Positions 1 through 11,849 of a stretch of 64,000 nt of DNA are shown here, piece by piece. The stretch lies in the NCBI RefSeq assembly GCF_009905375.1, contig NC_133647.1, positions 1,612,001 to 1,676,000 of the forward strand, given 5' to 3'. The position numbers were made by a program, and so were the translations under genes. The notes below the pieces were generated by a model that made no database searches, was not told the DNA's origin, and worked only from the letters and a program-made list of their open reading frames with translations. This DNA is from Apium graveolens (lineage: Eukaryota > Streptophyta > Magnoliopsida > Apiales > Apiaceae). The stretch's first letter is position 1. Every line of letters begins with the position of its first letter.

Positions 1-1497
1 TCATTTATCAAGATAATATTGTACAAATATTTTGAATTATTTTTATATTTTGAATTATTCAAATAAAAGCTATATTTATACTATATTGTAACATTTGATT
101 CAATGCATTTTATATTATTTAAATAAAAAATATATAGTGTTCAATAATATGAATGAATTAACCAGTTCAATTGATATTTTTAAAACTTTATCAAATTGAA
201 AAATATTTAATTTTAGGAAAATAGTATACACTGTTATGAAATTATTATATGAAGAAATATTAGAGTAGTAATAAAAGAAACTTAAAAACGGTTTAAATAA
301 CGATATAATTATAATTTTTCTTCGAATCCTTGAAATAAAAATCATAAATATCAATAATAAGTCTTTATAATATATAATTTATTTTTATATTACAACTATG
401 ATTGATACTCAGTTGCGTAAAAACTGGATATAAATTGTTTGTTAATGATAATATGAATACCATATTTAAATTATTGCAATTTATTTATTACATAATTTTA
501 ATTTTCGAATAATTATAAATGCATGTTATTTAAGTAATCATTTGTCTCACTAGATGTTAATAATGATTATACATGTACATAAATCAGATATTTAGCATAT
601 AAATAATTGAAACCATCGTAATTTACTAAGAAATGTAACATACAACAATTTACAAGCTGACACATACACACATAACTTAATGTTACTTTGGTAACCGTAT
701 TGTAAATAAAAAACTAACATTATTCCACAAATACATAATTTGAATTTCAAAAACTAACCTTTTTCAAAAAAATCAACTTTTATATTAATAATAGTGTAAA
801 TTTTACATTATTGTATATTATGATTGCAAGTCATCCTGACTTCAATTATGCATTTTTTATCTTTTTAAATTGAATAAGTTAATTATAAGTTAGTAGTGAA
901 CTTAGTAATAATATAGACCAGTACATATAGTTTATTTAAATAAAATTTAAAATTGTTGGTTAACTCTGTATTCAACATAAATGTTATTTTTTAACTTTTT
1001 ATTTGTAAACATACTAACGTCATTTTACATATTAAGTATAATCGTTTCGTTTTAAATGTACACTGACTACCCTATTTATATCCCTTCATTAAATACAAAT
1101 TATACAACACAAACAAGAATATATATATATATTTTGCTAATGAGTTATATTTGAAACGCTGTGTAATTTGGTATTGTCTTTTATGAAAATAATACACATT
1201 GATAAATAATCAACTTGTATTTGATATACGTTAGACATTGTACAACATTTACAAATAAGAAAACAATTAAAAACATTATAATTGCATGATGCATAAAAAA
1301 ATTCTAGAAAATGACTCGTGCCTCGCACGTGTTATTATGCTAGTTATAGATTGATATTGTAACATACAACTCTATATATATTGAATGAAATACAATCCCA
1401 AGGCAGAGGACTTTTCCTGTATTCTAGCATGGTATCGAGCCAAACTTCCTAAGCCTAATTTTTCTTTTTCTCTCAAATTATCTAAGCAACAACCACC
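1..1497. other. AT-rich intergenic flank, no gene seen
   Basis: Very AT-rich sequence with no convincing coding region on either strand; open frames here are short and of random composition. A short (AT)n run lies near 1121-1132. From about 1385 onward the sequence becomes less AT-rich as it enters the Copia gag remnant. Confidence 0.7.
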
Positions 1498-1766
1498 ATG
1501 GGCGATGGAAATAACAAAACAACACATCCCCTCTCCTCAACCCTTCATCCTGCTCAAGCGATACACAATATTAAGGGCATCATCTTTCTTACCCTTGATT
1601 TGCAACATGTACAATATCACATGTGGGATTGGGTATTTAAAGTCGTTGTCATGGCCCACAACATGATGAATCATATGGATGATCTTGTGACGACTCCCCC
1701 GGATCTTACGGTCTCTGCTTCCAACTGGAAATAATTAGATGTAATAGTATTTTCTTGGATTTATAG

Positions 1767-2500
1767 TGATAGGGTATAGACAACCTAGCTAGAGTCCAAC
1801 CTAGATCCAGGGTAGGACAAGCTCAGTTAGAGAACTGAGACCCCCCTCGCCCAGATCAAGTGGAGGGATCGATACTCGGATTGATTTCCGGGCCCAGGCC
1901 TAACCCAGGAGCAAGATCACCTCCCATCTTGGATCCGGACACAGGCCCAACACAGGAGCAAGATCACCTCCCAGATAGGGTCCAACCCAGCTAGAGCAGA
2001 CTCGATGGGGGTCCCCCAAACCCAGGTATGCCCCACAGCCCACCAAGGAAGGGCACATGATAGTGACGGCTATCAACAACCAACACCTGAGATAAGCATG
2101 ACACGCGTCAACACGCCTTTGGGTCGTCTCAAAGGTGGTACCTGCCTGGACACGTGTAGCGAATCCATCCGAGCTAGGCGTCCTCCGCCCCCAGAAATGA
2201 ACGGCCCTGATCTAAATGTACCAAACCCTAAATCCTACATTTGGGCTATAAATACCCCAAAGGGAAACAATTTAGGGGTTACACATTCTCGTACACGCCT
2301 ATAGACACACAACTACCATAATTTCTTATCTATCTTCATATTCCTCAAAGTAAACTCTTACTCTCACACCGGAGGCGCCGCATGGCTCAAACCCCCTTTC
2401 CGGTGTTGTTTTGCAGATACCCCACCACAGCTACACCACAGCCGCTACGAAGGTCCAGGCGCGGCGTCGGAAGGAGTAGCCCCGTACACCGGAGTTATCA
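1767..2500 (+). mobile_element. Solo LTR (734 bp) inside the Copia gag
   Basis: The insert starts TGATAG and ends TTATCA, so the canonical TG...CA ends sit in a short inverted repeat. It is flanked on both sides by the 5-bp direct repeat tatag (1762-1766 and 2501-2505). Removing the insert and one tatag rejoins the gag frame as W-I-Y-S-T-I-S, which confirms the borders. The LTR is much more GC-rich than its surroundings and has a TATA box and a C/G-rich leader. No internal retrotransposon sequence is present, so it is a solo LTR left by LTR-LTR recombination. The parent family was not identified; a Ty3-type source is likely. Confidence 0.88.
2247..2253 (+). promoter_or_regulatory. TATA box of the solo LTR
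   Basis: The tataaat core in the context gggctataaatacccc lies about two thirds into the LTR, where the U3 promoter is expected. It fixes the plus orientation of the LTR. Confidence 0.6.
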
Positions 2501-3034
2501 TATAGCACTATATCGTGGGATCTTCTTCTTACTATTATTCATCCTGGTTCTTGTGCCATAGATGCTTGACTTCATGTGAATGATTTGTTTCAGGATAACA
2601 AAGGTGTGCGCGCTGCAAATTTTTGAGTATCAATTTAATCATACTAAGATGGAGGATTTTCCTAATGTCACTTCTTATTATCAGCACCTCAAGTCGTTGG
2701 CTGGTCAACTCAAAGATGTTAAGGAGACAGTGAGTGATCAACAACGTGTTCTTCAATCGTGAATGGACTCCCGTAAATCTTTGATGCTACATGTAGTTTT
2801 ATCAATATCATGAATCCATTCCCTTCATTCTTAACTGCTCGCAGTATGCTCGTGCACGAGGAGTCCCACCGTCAACACAACTATGGGACAAATTCATTTA
2901 TTATGTGTGCCCCTCATACTGCTAACACTCCTTCTCCAGCACCTCTTAGCAACAATCGTAATAACGGCGGGAACCGCAATAATAGGTGCACAATCTCCCT
3001 AACAAAACACCTCGACAGAACCTGCCTCTGGTGA

Positions 3035-4200
3035 AGGTACAAAAGGTCACATACACCTCATCAATCTCATCAGAACATCTCGGATCACAAATACCTCCCG
3101 ATACATAGCATACACCTTGTCATTCATACATCCGTCGGAGCTCCTCATATAAAAAGCTGAAATATCGATAAAGTAATAAATTTGGTATTACTTTAAAGAA
3201 GTTTAACTGTATTTACTCTTTATTAAGTGACTGCATTGCAATTATATAAATTAATCTTATTTTTTTACAAAATTGATGTGAATGCAAAAAAAGATTTTGG
3301 AAAAAGGATTTTAAAAGATGATATAAAGAGATTTTAAAATTGAAGGGGATTTTAGTAATTTTGTACCGGGGTTCCAATTAGTTTTGGGGAAAATAACTTG
3401 GTGTATTCATCCATCTTCCTTCAACCCGACCCGCCTCAACAGTGGATGCATCTTCGCAAAGGGGGAAACGAAATTATGAAGTCAAATTCTGCGAGCATCA
3501 ACGTTAATATGTATATTTATATTAATCTGTATTCATGATTGTGTTGCAATTTTAGGTTTGAATGTGTGTTGTGAATGTTATAAATCATCACACTGTAAAA
3601 TAGAGTTTGATAATTTATTCATTTACTTGTGAGACTAATTTGAATGGATTATTCATTACTATTACTAATTTGTTGCTTGTATGGCTTTTAGAACCAATAT
3701 TTTGTTGGTATGATGAGCTCGCATATACTTAACAGACAATCAATATTAATATTCCGGAATAGCACTTGCATCTGATTTAAACTTATTATACTGCAAACTT
3801 AAATACGAATTACTTACGATGATTGTCAGGTAGCTTAATCCACTTAGGTAGACTTACAGCACTTTAAACTTGCCGCTGTTGGATTCTATAAGCGTTGCAC
3901 TATGCTTCTTGTTTACATTTCACTACATATGCTTGCTATCTACCAACATGTATATATCACATTTTTTCACTTTAAATACGATATGCTGAATTTGTCATTC
4001 AATGATTCTGAGTGTTTATATGTAACTCTGTATTTTTACATACATACTTTCGTGTCAATAAATGTTTTACTGCATCATGTCATACTATAGCATGTATATA
4101 ACATTATAAGTGATTTTGCGGTTGCTTTTTCCTAAGTTTATAAACAATCAACCTATTTGCTTATCAACAGATGTACTACATTGTAATTATGTTTTGTTTT
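3035..4200. other. No gene recognised
   Basis: The first ~130 bp may still belong to the decayed Copia element. The rest is AT-rich with only short random open frames and no repeat or splice pattern I can support. Confidence 0.5.
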
Positions 4201-4204
4201 TAGG

Positions 4205-5030
4205 GTGTGCACCCTGAGGATGAGCTGTCCATGGACCCTGGACCTAGAGAGTAGAGACTTGCGTGCTACATTTACATCCATTCGTATCCAATGTTGTGAG
4301 AAAGGCGGGTGCTGGAGAATTTCAAAATTCATGGCGGCTTAATCCTAACCAGGCTAGACATTGGAAGCTATATGAGAGGATGATTCCCATTCTTTCAGAC
4401 CTGATGTTTGATGGTGTTTCACGGCTCTCTTGCATTGTCATGGCTTGGGGTTTGATCACTGCACTAGTAGAGCGTTGGTGGCCTGAAACACATACATTTC
4501 ACCTACCTGTCTGAGTGTGTATCATCACACTTCAAGATGTTAGTGTCCTCCTTGGTCATTTGGTCTTACACAGCTTGATAATGGGCGGGACAAGCCTATT
4601 GTGGAGGTTTGTTGGAAAAGCACCTGGAAAAAGTTTTATAGGTGGTAGGTTCAGTTGAGCTGGCCGACTGAAAACTTCAAATGACTGCCTGATGATGCAT
4701 CTCCCGAGCTCATGCGATACACACATTCATATCTGTTGCAGCTGTTTTCCGGGGTTTTATTCACAGATCAATCAGGCAGTCAGGTTCATTGCATGTATCT
4801 ACCATTGATCAAGTTTTAGAGGGTTGTCGGAATTTCTCATGGGAATCAGCACCTGCATATTTTTTTAGGGTGTTATGCAAGTCATGTAAGATAGCCATCC
4901 GAGGAGAACACCAGATGCGTACTCCTACTGCGGTCATGGGCATGGACTAGATCGCCTACGTTAGCTCCTCTTCCTCGTGTTCCATCTCTGGACAATGCAG
5001 CTATTTGGGGTAACCGACGGGATGAGGTAC
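4205..5030 (+). pseudogene. Plant mobile domain (MAIN / PP7-long-form-like) pseudogene
   Basis: After an acceptor-like gtttttag, the three plus frames together recall the plant mobile domain shared by MAIN-type proteins and 'serine/threonine-protein phosphatase 7 long form homologs'. In order one sees: GVHPEDELSMDPGP, LITALVERWWPETHTFHLP (4455-4513), ITLQDVSVLLGH, GKAPGKSFIGGRF, a region corresponding to the F..D.S.SQVH..YLPLL block, and a C-terminal W-rich part ending near the L.NA..WG..R.DE segment at 4990-5030. The pieces lie in different frames with several stops (for example after DPGPRE). The domain is therefore broken by many small indels and nonsense changes. In plants this domain occurs both in host genes and inside transposons; which source applies here cannot be told. 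Confidence 0.75.
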
Positions 5031-6259
5031 TTAATTGTATTTAAGTGATTAATTTTATTTTGCTGTCTAGTTTACTTGAATTGATTGTTGTGTTCTTATT
5101 TTATTTAATGTCATACATATGTTAAACTAATTCTAATTTGCATTTACATTTCAATTTGTTGTATAGTTGGTGCTTTGCCTAACATGATGCTTGAAACTGT
5201 TTTTTAATGTACAAAAGTTTGGGTTTTAACTTCTCTTAATGCACAGGTGGAGAATGAGTACATGCTTTTGAATCCAAATGTGGCGATGTAGGCAAAGCTA
5301 ATCTCTCTTGGGCTGCAAAAATTGCTACATCTCAGAATACAGGGTACCTTGGGTAATGTGCAAGCAGCCAAATGCTCCAAAGCCTATGGTTAGTGTCTTA
5401 CCATATTAGTTTTCAATACAAATAATTGTTATTTTTGCTAAGCTGAACATTTTAAAAAAATTCTCCCGTATGTACTGCGGGGAAAGTTACAAGCATATAA
5501 ACAATGAGAATTTAAACTAGTGCTGCACTAGATCAAGAATTGAGAACTATATTAGGTTCCTGCCATATAATTAACCAGGTATACCAATAGAGAACTATTA
5601 GCATCGGAAGGGCAGCATTACCACAAACTCATCGGGGAATTGGCATCCATACAAATAAGCACCAGTAGCAGCAGGTTTGCATTCCAAAATAGTAATCTTT
5701 CTGCACTCAACCAAAATATTTCAAACCCAGAATCTTACTGTCCTTTCTAAAGACAGTAACGGTAACCACCAGAACTTGAGCACCATCATGACTTAGCAGT
5801 ACTTTCAGAAACTGATTCAAACACTAAGAACAATCTCCTATACTCGGACATGAATATATGTCTGAGATATGATCAATATTGTAAAACCGTTTATATTATG
5901 ACAAGCTGTAGAAACATTTTTAGTCCTCTACTCTGTAGTCCATTAAATTTATTTTATTTCATCATATCATCCAGAAATAGGGAGTAAAACAGATTTGTTC
6001 AATATGCGGCCGTCCATTTAAAATCAGCCCAATAAATGTTGCTTCCTGATTTGGATGCGTCAAACATAAACAATTTTTTAAAATATGTAAATATGGGGTT
6101 CTTAATAGTTGGTAACCAATCAAATCTAAAAAAGAGTCACAAGTTAATAGATTTTAATGACTGTATGCACTTTAATTACTCTTTTTACACAATGGGAATA
6201 GAGGCAAGTGAGGTATGTGACATATATAAAAGTTAAAGAGGAACTTAGTTTAAGATGTT
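5031..6259. other. Unassigned region downstream of the mobile-domain remnant
   Basis: An acceptor-like cacag at about 5246 is followed by roughly 140 bp of moderately coding-like sequence ending at a gttagt donor-like site near 5391, which may be a further exon of the same dead gene. From 5400 to 6259 I see nothing recognisable. Confidence 0.35.
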
Positions 6260-8000
6260 TAATTGATAAATCTACTGCATAGGTTATAATCACCATGTCC
6301 TCCAACTTAGGTAGTTATATACCCACCTTCCAAAGAGGTCTAGGAAGGTTAAAGTTCAAGATGTGTGTGCATTTGAAAATTCCTTTACTGTCAAAAGATT
6401 GAGGAAAGTTGATGATTCAAGGCTTTTTGAGCCTAGTATCTGTCTTTGTGAGTATCTAATCTCTTGTTCCTACCTTTACAAAAGGTTCAGGATTCAAGTC
6501 TTATTGGAGGATTTGTGAGTGAGTAATGAGTATATTAGTCGATACAAATCTTAAGAAAGAAAAATAGACAAGTATGGCTTACTGCAATACTGTAGGGTTA
6601 ATAAGTTTGTCAAGTAGCTTGGTGTTCGACCCAAATCGGCACGAAAATATGGCACATTACTTGTATTTGTGTTTATTCAAGCTGAATCCTAAACATACAA
6701 GTACTCTATATTATGATACCAGATTTGAATATGAGCAAAGGGCTTTGCTCGTAAAATTATTTGAGTTCTGCAAACTATATACGACTGATATGTGACAATT
6801 ACTACTCCTTTTGTGGTTCAAACATATCTTAATGCTAATCTACGTATACGAAGTCAACTTACCTGTATTACCTGTTTATTATCTGATGTACAGAATTCTT
6901 TTAACAGATATATGGGAAATATTTACATATATCGTATCTGATTACCTTTTTGGTATAATTACAAAATATACTACTAACATTCTTAATTATCAACACAAGT
7001 ACAATAATTTAGAACTTGTAAGCTACTTATATTCAGATCATATTCGATGGTTCAAAGCTGCTGGTATTATTTGAATGAAGTTTGCAATAGTCTGTATTAT
7101 ATTCAAATCTAGTACTGTACTATTATACTATTAGAGTCCTATAAAAACTGATCGAGTAGAATCTAAGCGTAGTGGTTCTCGAAGGTATTCAGGTCATTTT
7201 TACTTCTTAGTGGGTGTCTGTAAAAAATATGCCTGATGTCTTCTGCTGCTGTTACTTTATCTGTGAGGAGTCAGTCTCATGTATCTTGTTCTTGACATCA
7301 CGACTTTAAAGACATAATCATGAATTATTTCTGTGTGCATACAACCTTATCTTTTCACGTTTGCTCATCAGTACGATTCCCTTATGCAACCTAATGGAAC
7401 CATTAATTTGATGTCCTCCCTTTTAAGAATAAAAGAGACATCATGATAGTATGTATATACTGCCATGAAGTACTTTGTCTCAAAGCTGTAATCCCAGTTC
7501 AAAATTAATAGTATTTTCTTTGTATTATGTTCACGACTGATAGTAAATTTAAGAAATTAAAGAAGCCAGCATGACCTTTGACTTGCTCACAAACCTGTAT
7601 TTGGAAGTCACTGTACCATTGATCGACTACATAAATTTGATTTGTTATGAATTTGGACATCTTTGAAAGAATTGCTTGGACTCTAGAACATAATACCATG
7701 CAAGATGTTTGGCTTTGAAGAAAATCGAATTCTGGAAAACAAGTACTTCTGCCTAGTGACTTTTCTAACCCACCAGTGCGATACTTAATTTTTACCAGTG
7801 AATTGAGCGGGTAGGACCATCATTGCCGTGTGTAACAGAATATAGCAGCCTCACCATCAATAAACAATTGCCTAGCACAATTTATTTTTTACATTTTTGG
7901 TTAAAACCTAAAAGTATGGGGAGAACATATTTGCCTCAAATATGCTTGTTTACGAACTACCTGTTTTATCGCACCCTAAAAGGTCTATTGATCTATTCAC
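6260..8000 (+). repeat. Diverged duplicate of the DNA downstream of the first Deg-like gene
   Basis: This block is collinear with about 12659-14165. Shared landmarks in order include ataatc..c..tgtcctc, the gtggttcaaa..atctta segment (6811 / 12948), tatgggaaatattt, gtaagct..ttatattca, ctgtgaggagtcagtct, catgcaagat.tttggctttg and caataaacaattgcctagca. Small indels and substitutions are frequent, so the duplication is old. Gene 1 has its protease ORF directly upstream of its copy; the DNA upstream of 6260 has none. Confidence 0.85.
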
Positions 8001-8119
8001 TTTGGTACAAATCTTTTTGCTATCCCTTATGATGCTATAAATAATATGATATAATGTTACTATGTATCATGAATGTGTGTGTGTGTGGTGTATGTGCCTT
8101 TCTGTAGTAATTGCATTTT

Positions 8120-8765
8120 TATATTTAAACTTTCAGGATCAAAACTTTTGGAATTGCAGTTCTCATAGGCCCGCTGAAGATATTGCTTATGCTACTGCAC
8201 TTTTTTCCAGAAAGGAGGAAGAGTGCTTAACTGGTATATGCTACGTATTATACTGTATCTTTAATTTTTTGAAATCTCTATAATATAAAAATTCATACAC
8301 CAGTTTTTTTCCTCTCACTAAGGACACCTGGATGATGTTATCTTGTCACCAGTTTTAATTGTTAAAACATGTGATAAGCATTTACTCAACTGTCATTTAC
8401 TCTTGTGTGTTGGACCTACTTTCCTGGTGGGACAAACTTGGGCGTACTTCTGGCGCATTTTTTTACAACAAGTTATGATTATGATGCTCGTATTGATGAG
8501 TATGGTTAGTTTTCAAACATTGACAAAGAATTACCCACTCATGTTTTTTGTCTGTGATGTGATTAATGTGGTCTCAGTTTCTTCATTACAATGTAATTAT
8601 TTTTCTGGCATTCGAGTTTGTTAAATCTCTCAAAATGGAGGACATCTCTGGGAATTGGATAGAGCTCTTAAGTTGTACGAGAGTGCTCTGCTGAAGAATG
8701 CCCGGACCATACTTTCTTTTGGACTTTTACAAGAGGTGTACAGTGCTTCTAAAAATCTACAGTAA
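8120..8765 (+). other. Candidate exons of an unidentified gene or gene relic
   Basis: Three stretches look exon-like. About 8137-8230 follows a polypyrimidine tract with ttcag and ends at gtatat; it would encode ..NFWNCSSHRPAEDIAYATAL... About 8420-8511 ends before a gttagt and encodes a GTNLGVLLAHFFTTSYDYDA segment. About 8636-8762 encodes GHLWELDRALKLYESALLKN and ends at a gtaagt donor. I do not recognise a family. They may be an old relic, since the frames are not all joined by good splice sites. Functional status unknown. Confidence 0.25.
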
Positions 8766-10002
8766 GTCTTTATAAACCGTCATGTTCGTACTTGCATTTG
8801 GGAAGACTTTCACATGTAGTAGTTTAGCCAGTCAAGTTCAGAGCAAGCTAAGTAAATTAACTGAGAGGTTAAGTACTATAAATTAATAAATTCTCATTAT
8901 AATATATCTGTTACAGGTTAGAATATAGAACTCCTGTATCTCCCAACCTATAAAAGTAACAGAACTAAATCTTTTATTTTTTCAAAACCCAACTCTTACC
9001 TCGAATTCAGATATTTGTTAACAATACTTTCCATTCCGCCCAACTAACAGACACCATAAGTGTCTGCTGTAATAGTTTCCAAGGGGAAATTTTTATCATC
9101 TTATCTTTATTGAGTCTGGGCTGTCTAGCTAGTATTTTCTGTTAATGGACATTCAAGTTTTGTCATTTTAATGGAACCTTTCCCATCTTACAATTTACAA
9201 TATGGCGTCTTAGAAATACACCCTCATTGATAGTCAGAATTTCTCATCTTATAGCCCAATGACCCTACGTCCACAATCACCCGATTCTTCCCACCCTCTC
9301 TGTCTCACAGTTATCCACACTCACAGTTACAGTATATAAGCATTTCCTATTTGCAGTGTTTCCATTTGGTTAGAAGGAACAGAATGAGGTAGAATGGAAT
9401 AAACTAAGACTAATTCGTGTACATTATGCGTACTTGTCATTTTTCCCCCTTCTCATTCCACAAGTGTAAACAATAGCTTGTTCCTTGTAGTATAATGTAG
9501 AATGCCTGTCCTTTCTTCGTGCTCATGTCCTACACAAATATAATTATCGTCAAACTGCAATTTTTACTTCACCTCTCATCTTCGTAGTCATTACTGTTTA
9601 TATGTTTCCTATTCAAATTTTGTTATTAGTGACTCCAATCTTGGTTTTAATGATGGCACTTATTCCCAAGTTAGTGATGTAGGCTAAGACAATCACGCAG
9701 GCCGACTTGTAGTAAACGACTAAATCCCTGCCCCAGTTGTTTGCTACTTCTTGTACACATTTGCTGTTGACTTTTGGCTATCTAGGAGACTAGGCATTCG
9801 AACTTTCTCACTTTAACAATGCGGAATGTCTCGATGTGTTTTAGGAGCTTTTCTTTGATCCTATGTGCAGCAAGCAACTTGGGAGCTTTGTTTAATAGAT
9901 AATAGTAATATGCAGTCTAACTCAAAATCAGTACTAGCATCTCAATTCTGGTCTCAATTCTTAGTGAGTTGTATTATTTCTGTTACTAAAGCCATTTTTT
10001 TA
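8766..10002. other. No gene recognised
   Basis: Mixed-composition sequence without a sustained coding frame or repeat visible by eye; it could be intron or intergenic DNA. Confidence 0.4.
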
Positions 10003-10135
10003 GGTTGATATATATGCAGATGGTCCAGGAATATGTGCTCCATTCATTGCTAACTTGGACCATAAAGAGGGAACAGTAGTGGAATTTCACAACCCATTCA
10101 CTCGTAAAAGCTTAGACTTCTTTGAATCGAGTTGA
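10003..10135 (+). other. Exon-like stretch, product not recognised
   Basis: An acceptor-like ttttttag at about 9996-10003 opens a frame containing DIYADGPGICAPFIANLDHK and then VVEFHNPFTRKSLDFF before a tga at about 10133. The composition is clearly protein-like compared with its neighbours. It may belong with the candidate exons at 8.1-8.8 kb. No function is proposed. Confidence 0.25.
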
Positions 10136-10309
10136 ACCTTGTATTGAGAACTCTAGACAGGTGAACCTTTCTTCATGTCAGAAATTCATTTGGTACTCTC
10201 GAGCTTTCAGAAAGGATCTTAGCCAAACGTTTACCAGCTTCGCGAGTCCATTTCGGTCTACACACGGCTAGGCACTTCTGGTTGTTGGTTTCTCGATAAA
10301 AACTCTCCG

Positions 10310-10379
10310 ATGTCGAAGATCTCAGAATTGCCTCAACAAAAATATATGGAATTGGGCCTGAAAAAGCCATTCAGGTTCC
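10310..10379 (+). pseudogene. Short rps13-like fragment (possible mitochondrial DNA insertion)
   Basis: Positions 10323-10378 encode RIASTKIYGIGPEKAIQV, matching from memory the start of plant mitochondrial ribosomal protein S13 (RIASTK.DGIGPKKAIQV). At the DNA level cagaattgcctcaac and aaaaagccattcaggtt are the shared runs. The match ends abruptly at about 10379, and no further rps13 sequence follows. Only about 56 bp are shared, so it is a scrap, either a NUMT or a piece of a transferred gene. The flanks are unidentified. Confidence 0.45.
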
Positions 10380-11849
10380 ACCTGCCAGTGTGGTTGGTCA
10401 TTATACTCCCAGATTGCAACAATGTATAATCCAACACAGCAAAGGTATTTCAAATTCCGTAACCGTGACAACCGAACTCTGAAGTTGATAATTAAAATGG
10501 CCAAATGAATATTATTGTTTCATTTGGTTGGACTTTTAAGCAGTTAGAATGGCCATTTAATCTGGTCCTTTTACTTCTTTTGTATAGGTTGGATGACGGT
10601 CTTCTCGTACGGAGATGGTACCAATCCATTTAGAAATATCTAAATGGGAAGTATTTGCGGAGAAAGATGGTATCCAGGACAAGGCAGTTTTTGTTCATAA
10701 AGGTTTTCTTGAACGAATCTATGCACAGAACTTGGAGATATAAGCGTAATGAAAAATACCAAAATACCTCATTTCAGACTCAGATGTTCTATACCTACAC
10801 AAAAAAATTCCCATGTACTAGCTATTACGAACACTGCAAAACACACTTCAGTCTGAAATTTGTATATGTTTGGCTCTGCTTTCCAATAAAAATTGATACC
10901 TATTTTGAAATCCCTTTGCATTTATAATCAGATTGCCAATATCCACATTCAAATTGATAATTGGAATATAGAACATGAATGATCCATTTTTTTTTCAGAT
11001 CTTTTGAAGATGTTCTGGTCCTAACCTGTGTACTTTAATTTGATGCATAGGTTCACAAAAACTCAAATGGATTTTGACTTCTTTACACTTCATCTTCAAA
11101 TTCAGAATTATCTAGATTTACATTTGATTTAAAATCAGAAATTCTAAAATTTAAGCCAAAATAGAAGGGAAATATCCGGTATATAATACCACCACAATAT
11201 AAGACCAAGACATAATATCTGGTAATAATTATGACACAAATTTAAATAAATGATATAAGACCAAAATATAAAGATTAGGATATGACACAAATCTAAATGA
11301 ATTAAGCATTTATATTTATTTTATTTTGGTAATTATGTACACAAATTCGATCAAAAAATTATACTCTTTCTTATATCCTACTATGGGTTGCTCAAAAAAA
11401 AATCAAATAAATTTATATATAACTCAAAATTGCCATCATTTTATTTAGTCAAAACCTTTTTTAATCGTGTGATGTATCTTTAAGTATCAATTGACACTTA
11501 AAAATATAGAATTAATTTTACTAGATATTTCATGATTTTAATCGTTTTTGTTTACTTTGAAATCTTATAATATAAAATTATCTTACATGAACACAAAAAA
11601 AAAAAAAGAAGAAAGAATTTTATTTTAAAAAATAAGCTCGTTAACTTAATTAAGACAAGTGGAATATTAATAGCAGATAAGTAGAGGAACATATTTAATA
11701 GAAGTAGATAAGAGAATTTAGGAAAATATAAGTAAAGTAAAATGTTTATAGAATGTTAGGTTTGAGAAACAGTAACATGTTTGAGAAAAGCCGACAAGTT
11801 TGAGAAGCAGAAGAAAGAATACACTACTCGTTGATTCTTTGGTCCAAAT
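10380..11849. other. Intergenic, upstream of the first Deg-like gene
   Basis: A 27-codon frame at 10422-10506 (start MYNPTQQRYFKF) looks peptide-like but has no recognised family. From 10930 on the DNA is AT-rich with an (A)13 run near 11596. No TATA box for the gene at 11850 stands out. Confidence 0.45.

Larger units (their letters stand above)
1498..3034 (+). pseudogene. Ty1/Copia gag remnant, split by a solo LTR
   Basis: The frame opening at the ATG at 1498 resembles the N-terminus of plant Copia gag polyproteins: an HPA..I.NIK segment, then a Trp-containing segment, then a conserved N-W-K. It stops near 1734, inside the stretch interrupted at 1767. The homology resumes at 2501 with the DLFQDNKG..AA motif and a MEDFPNVTSYYQHLKSLA stretch typical of the UBN2 gag domain, then ARSML and an N/G/R-rich linker to about 3034. 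Several stops and at least one frameshift are present, and no zinc knuckle, protease, integrase or RT follows. It is a dead fragment. Family assignment is by motif recognition only. Confidence 0.75.

Noticed and set aside
1385..1666. 93-codon ORF in another frame
   Set aside because: Overlaps the gag frame that has the recognised motifs; no resemblance of its own.
4263..4514. 83-codon ORF as an intact gene
   Set aside because: It is one frame of the plant mobile domain, which continues in other frames with stops.
6811..7074. 87-codon ORF rich in aromatic and hydrophobic residues
   Set aside because: It aligns at DNA level with 12948-13145, but indels break the frame between the copies, so it is a non-coding repeat.
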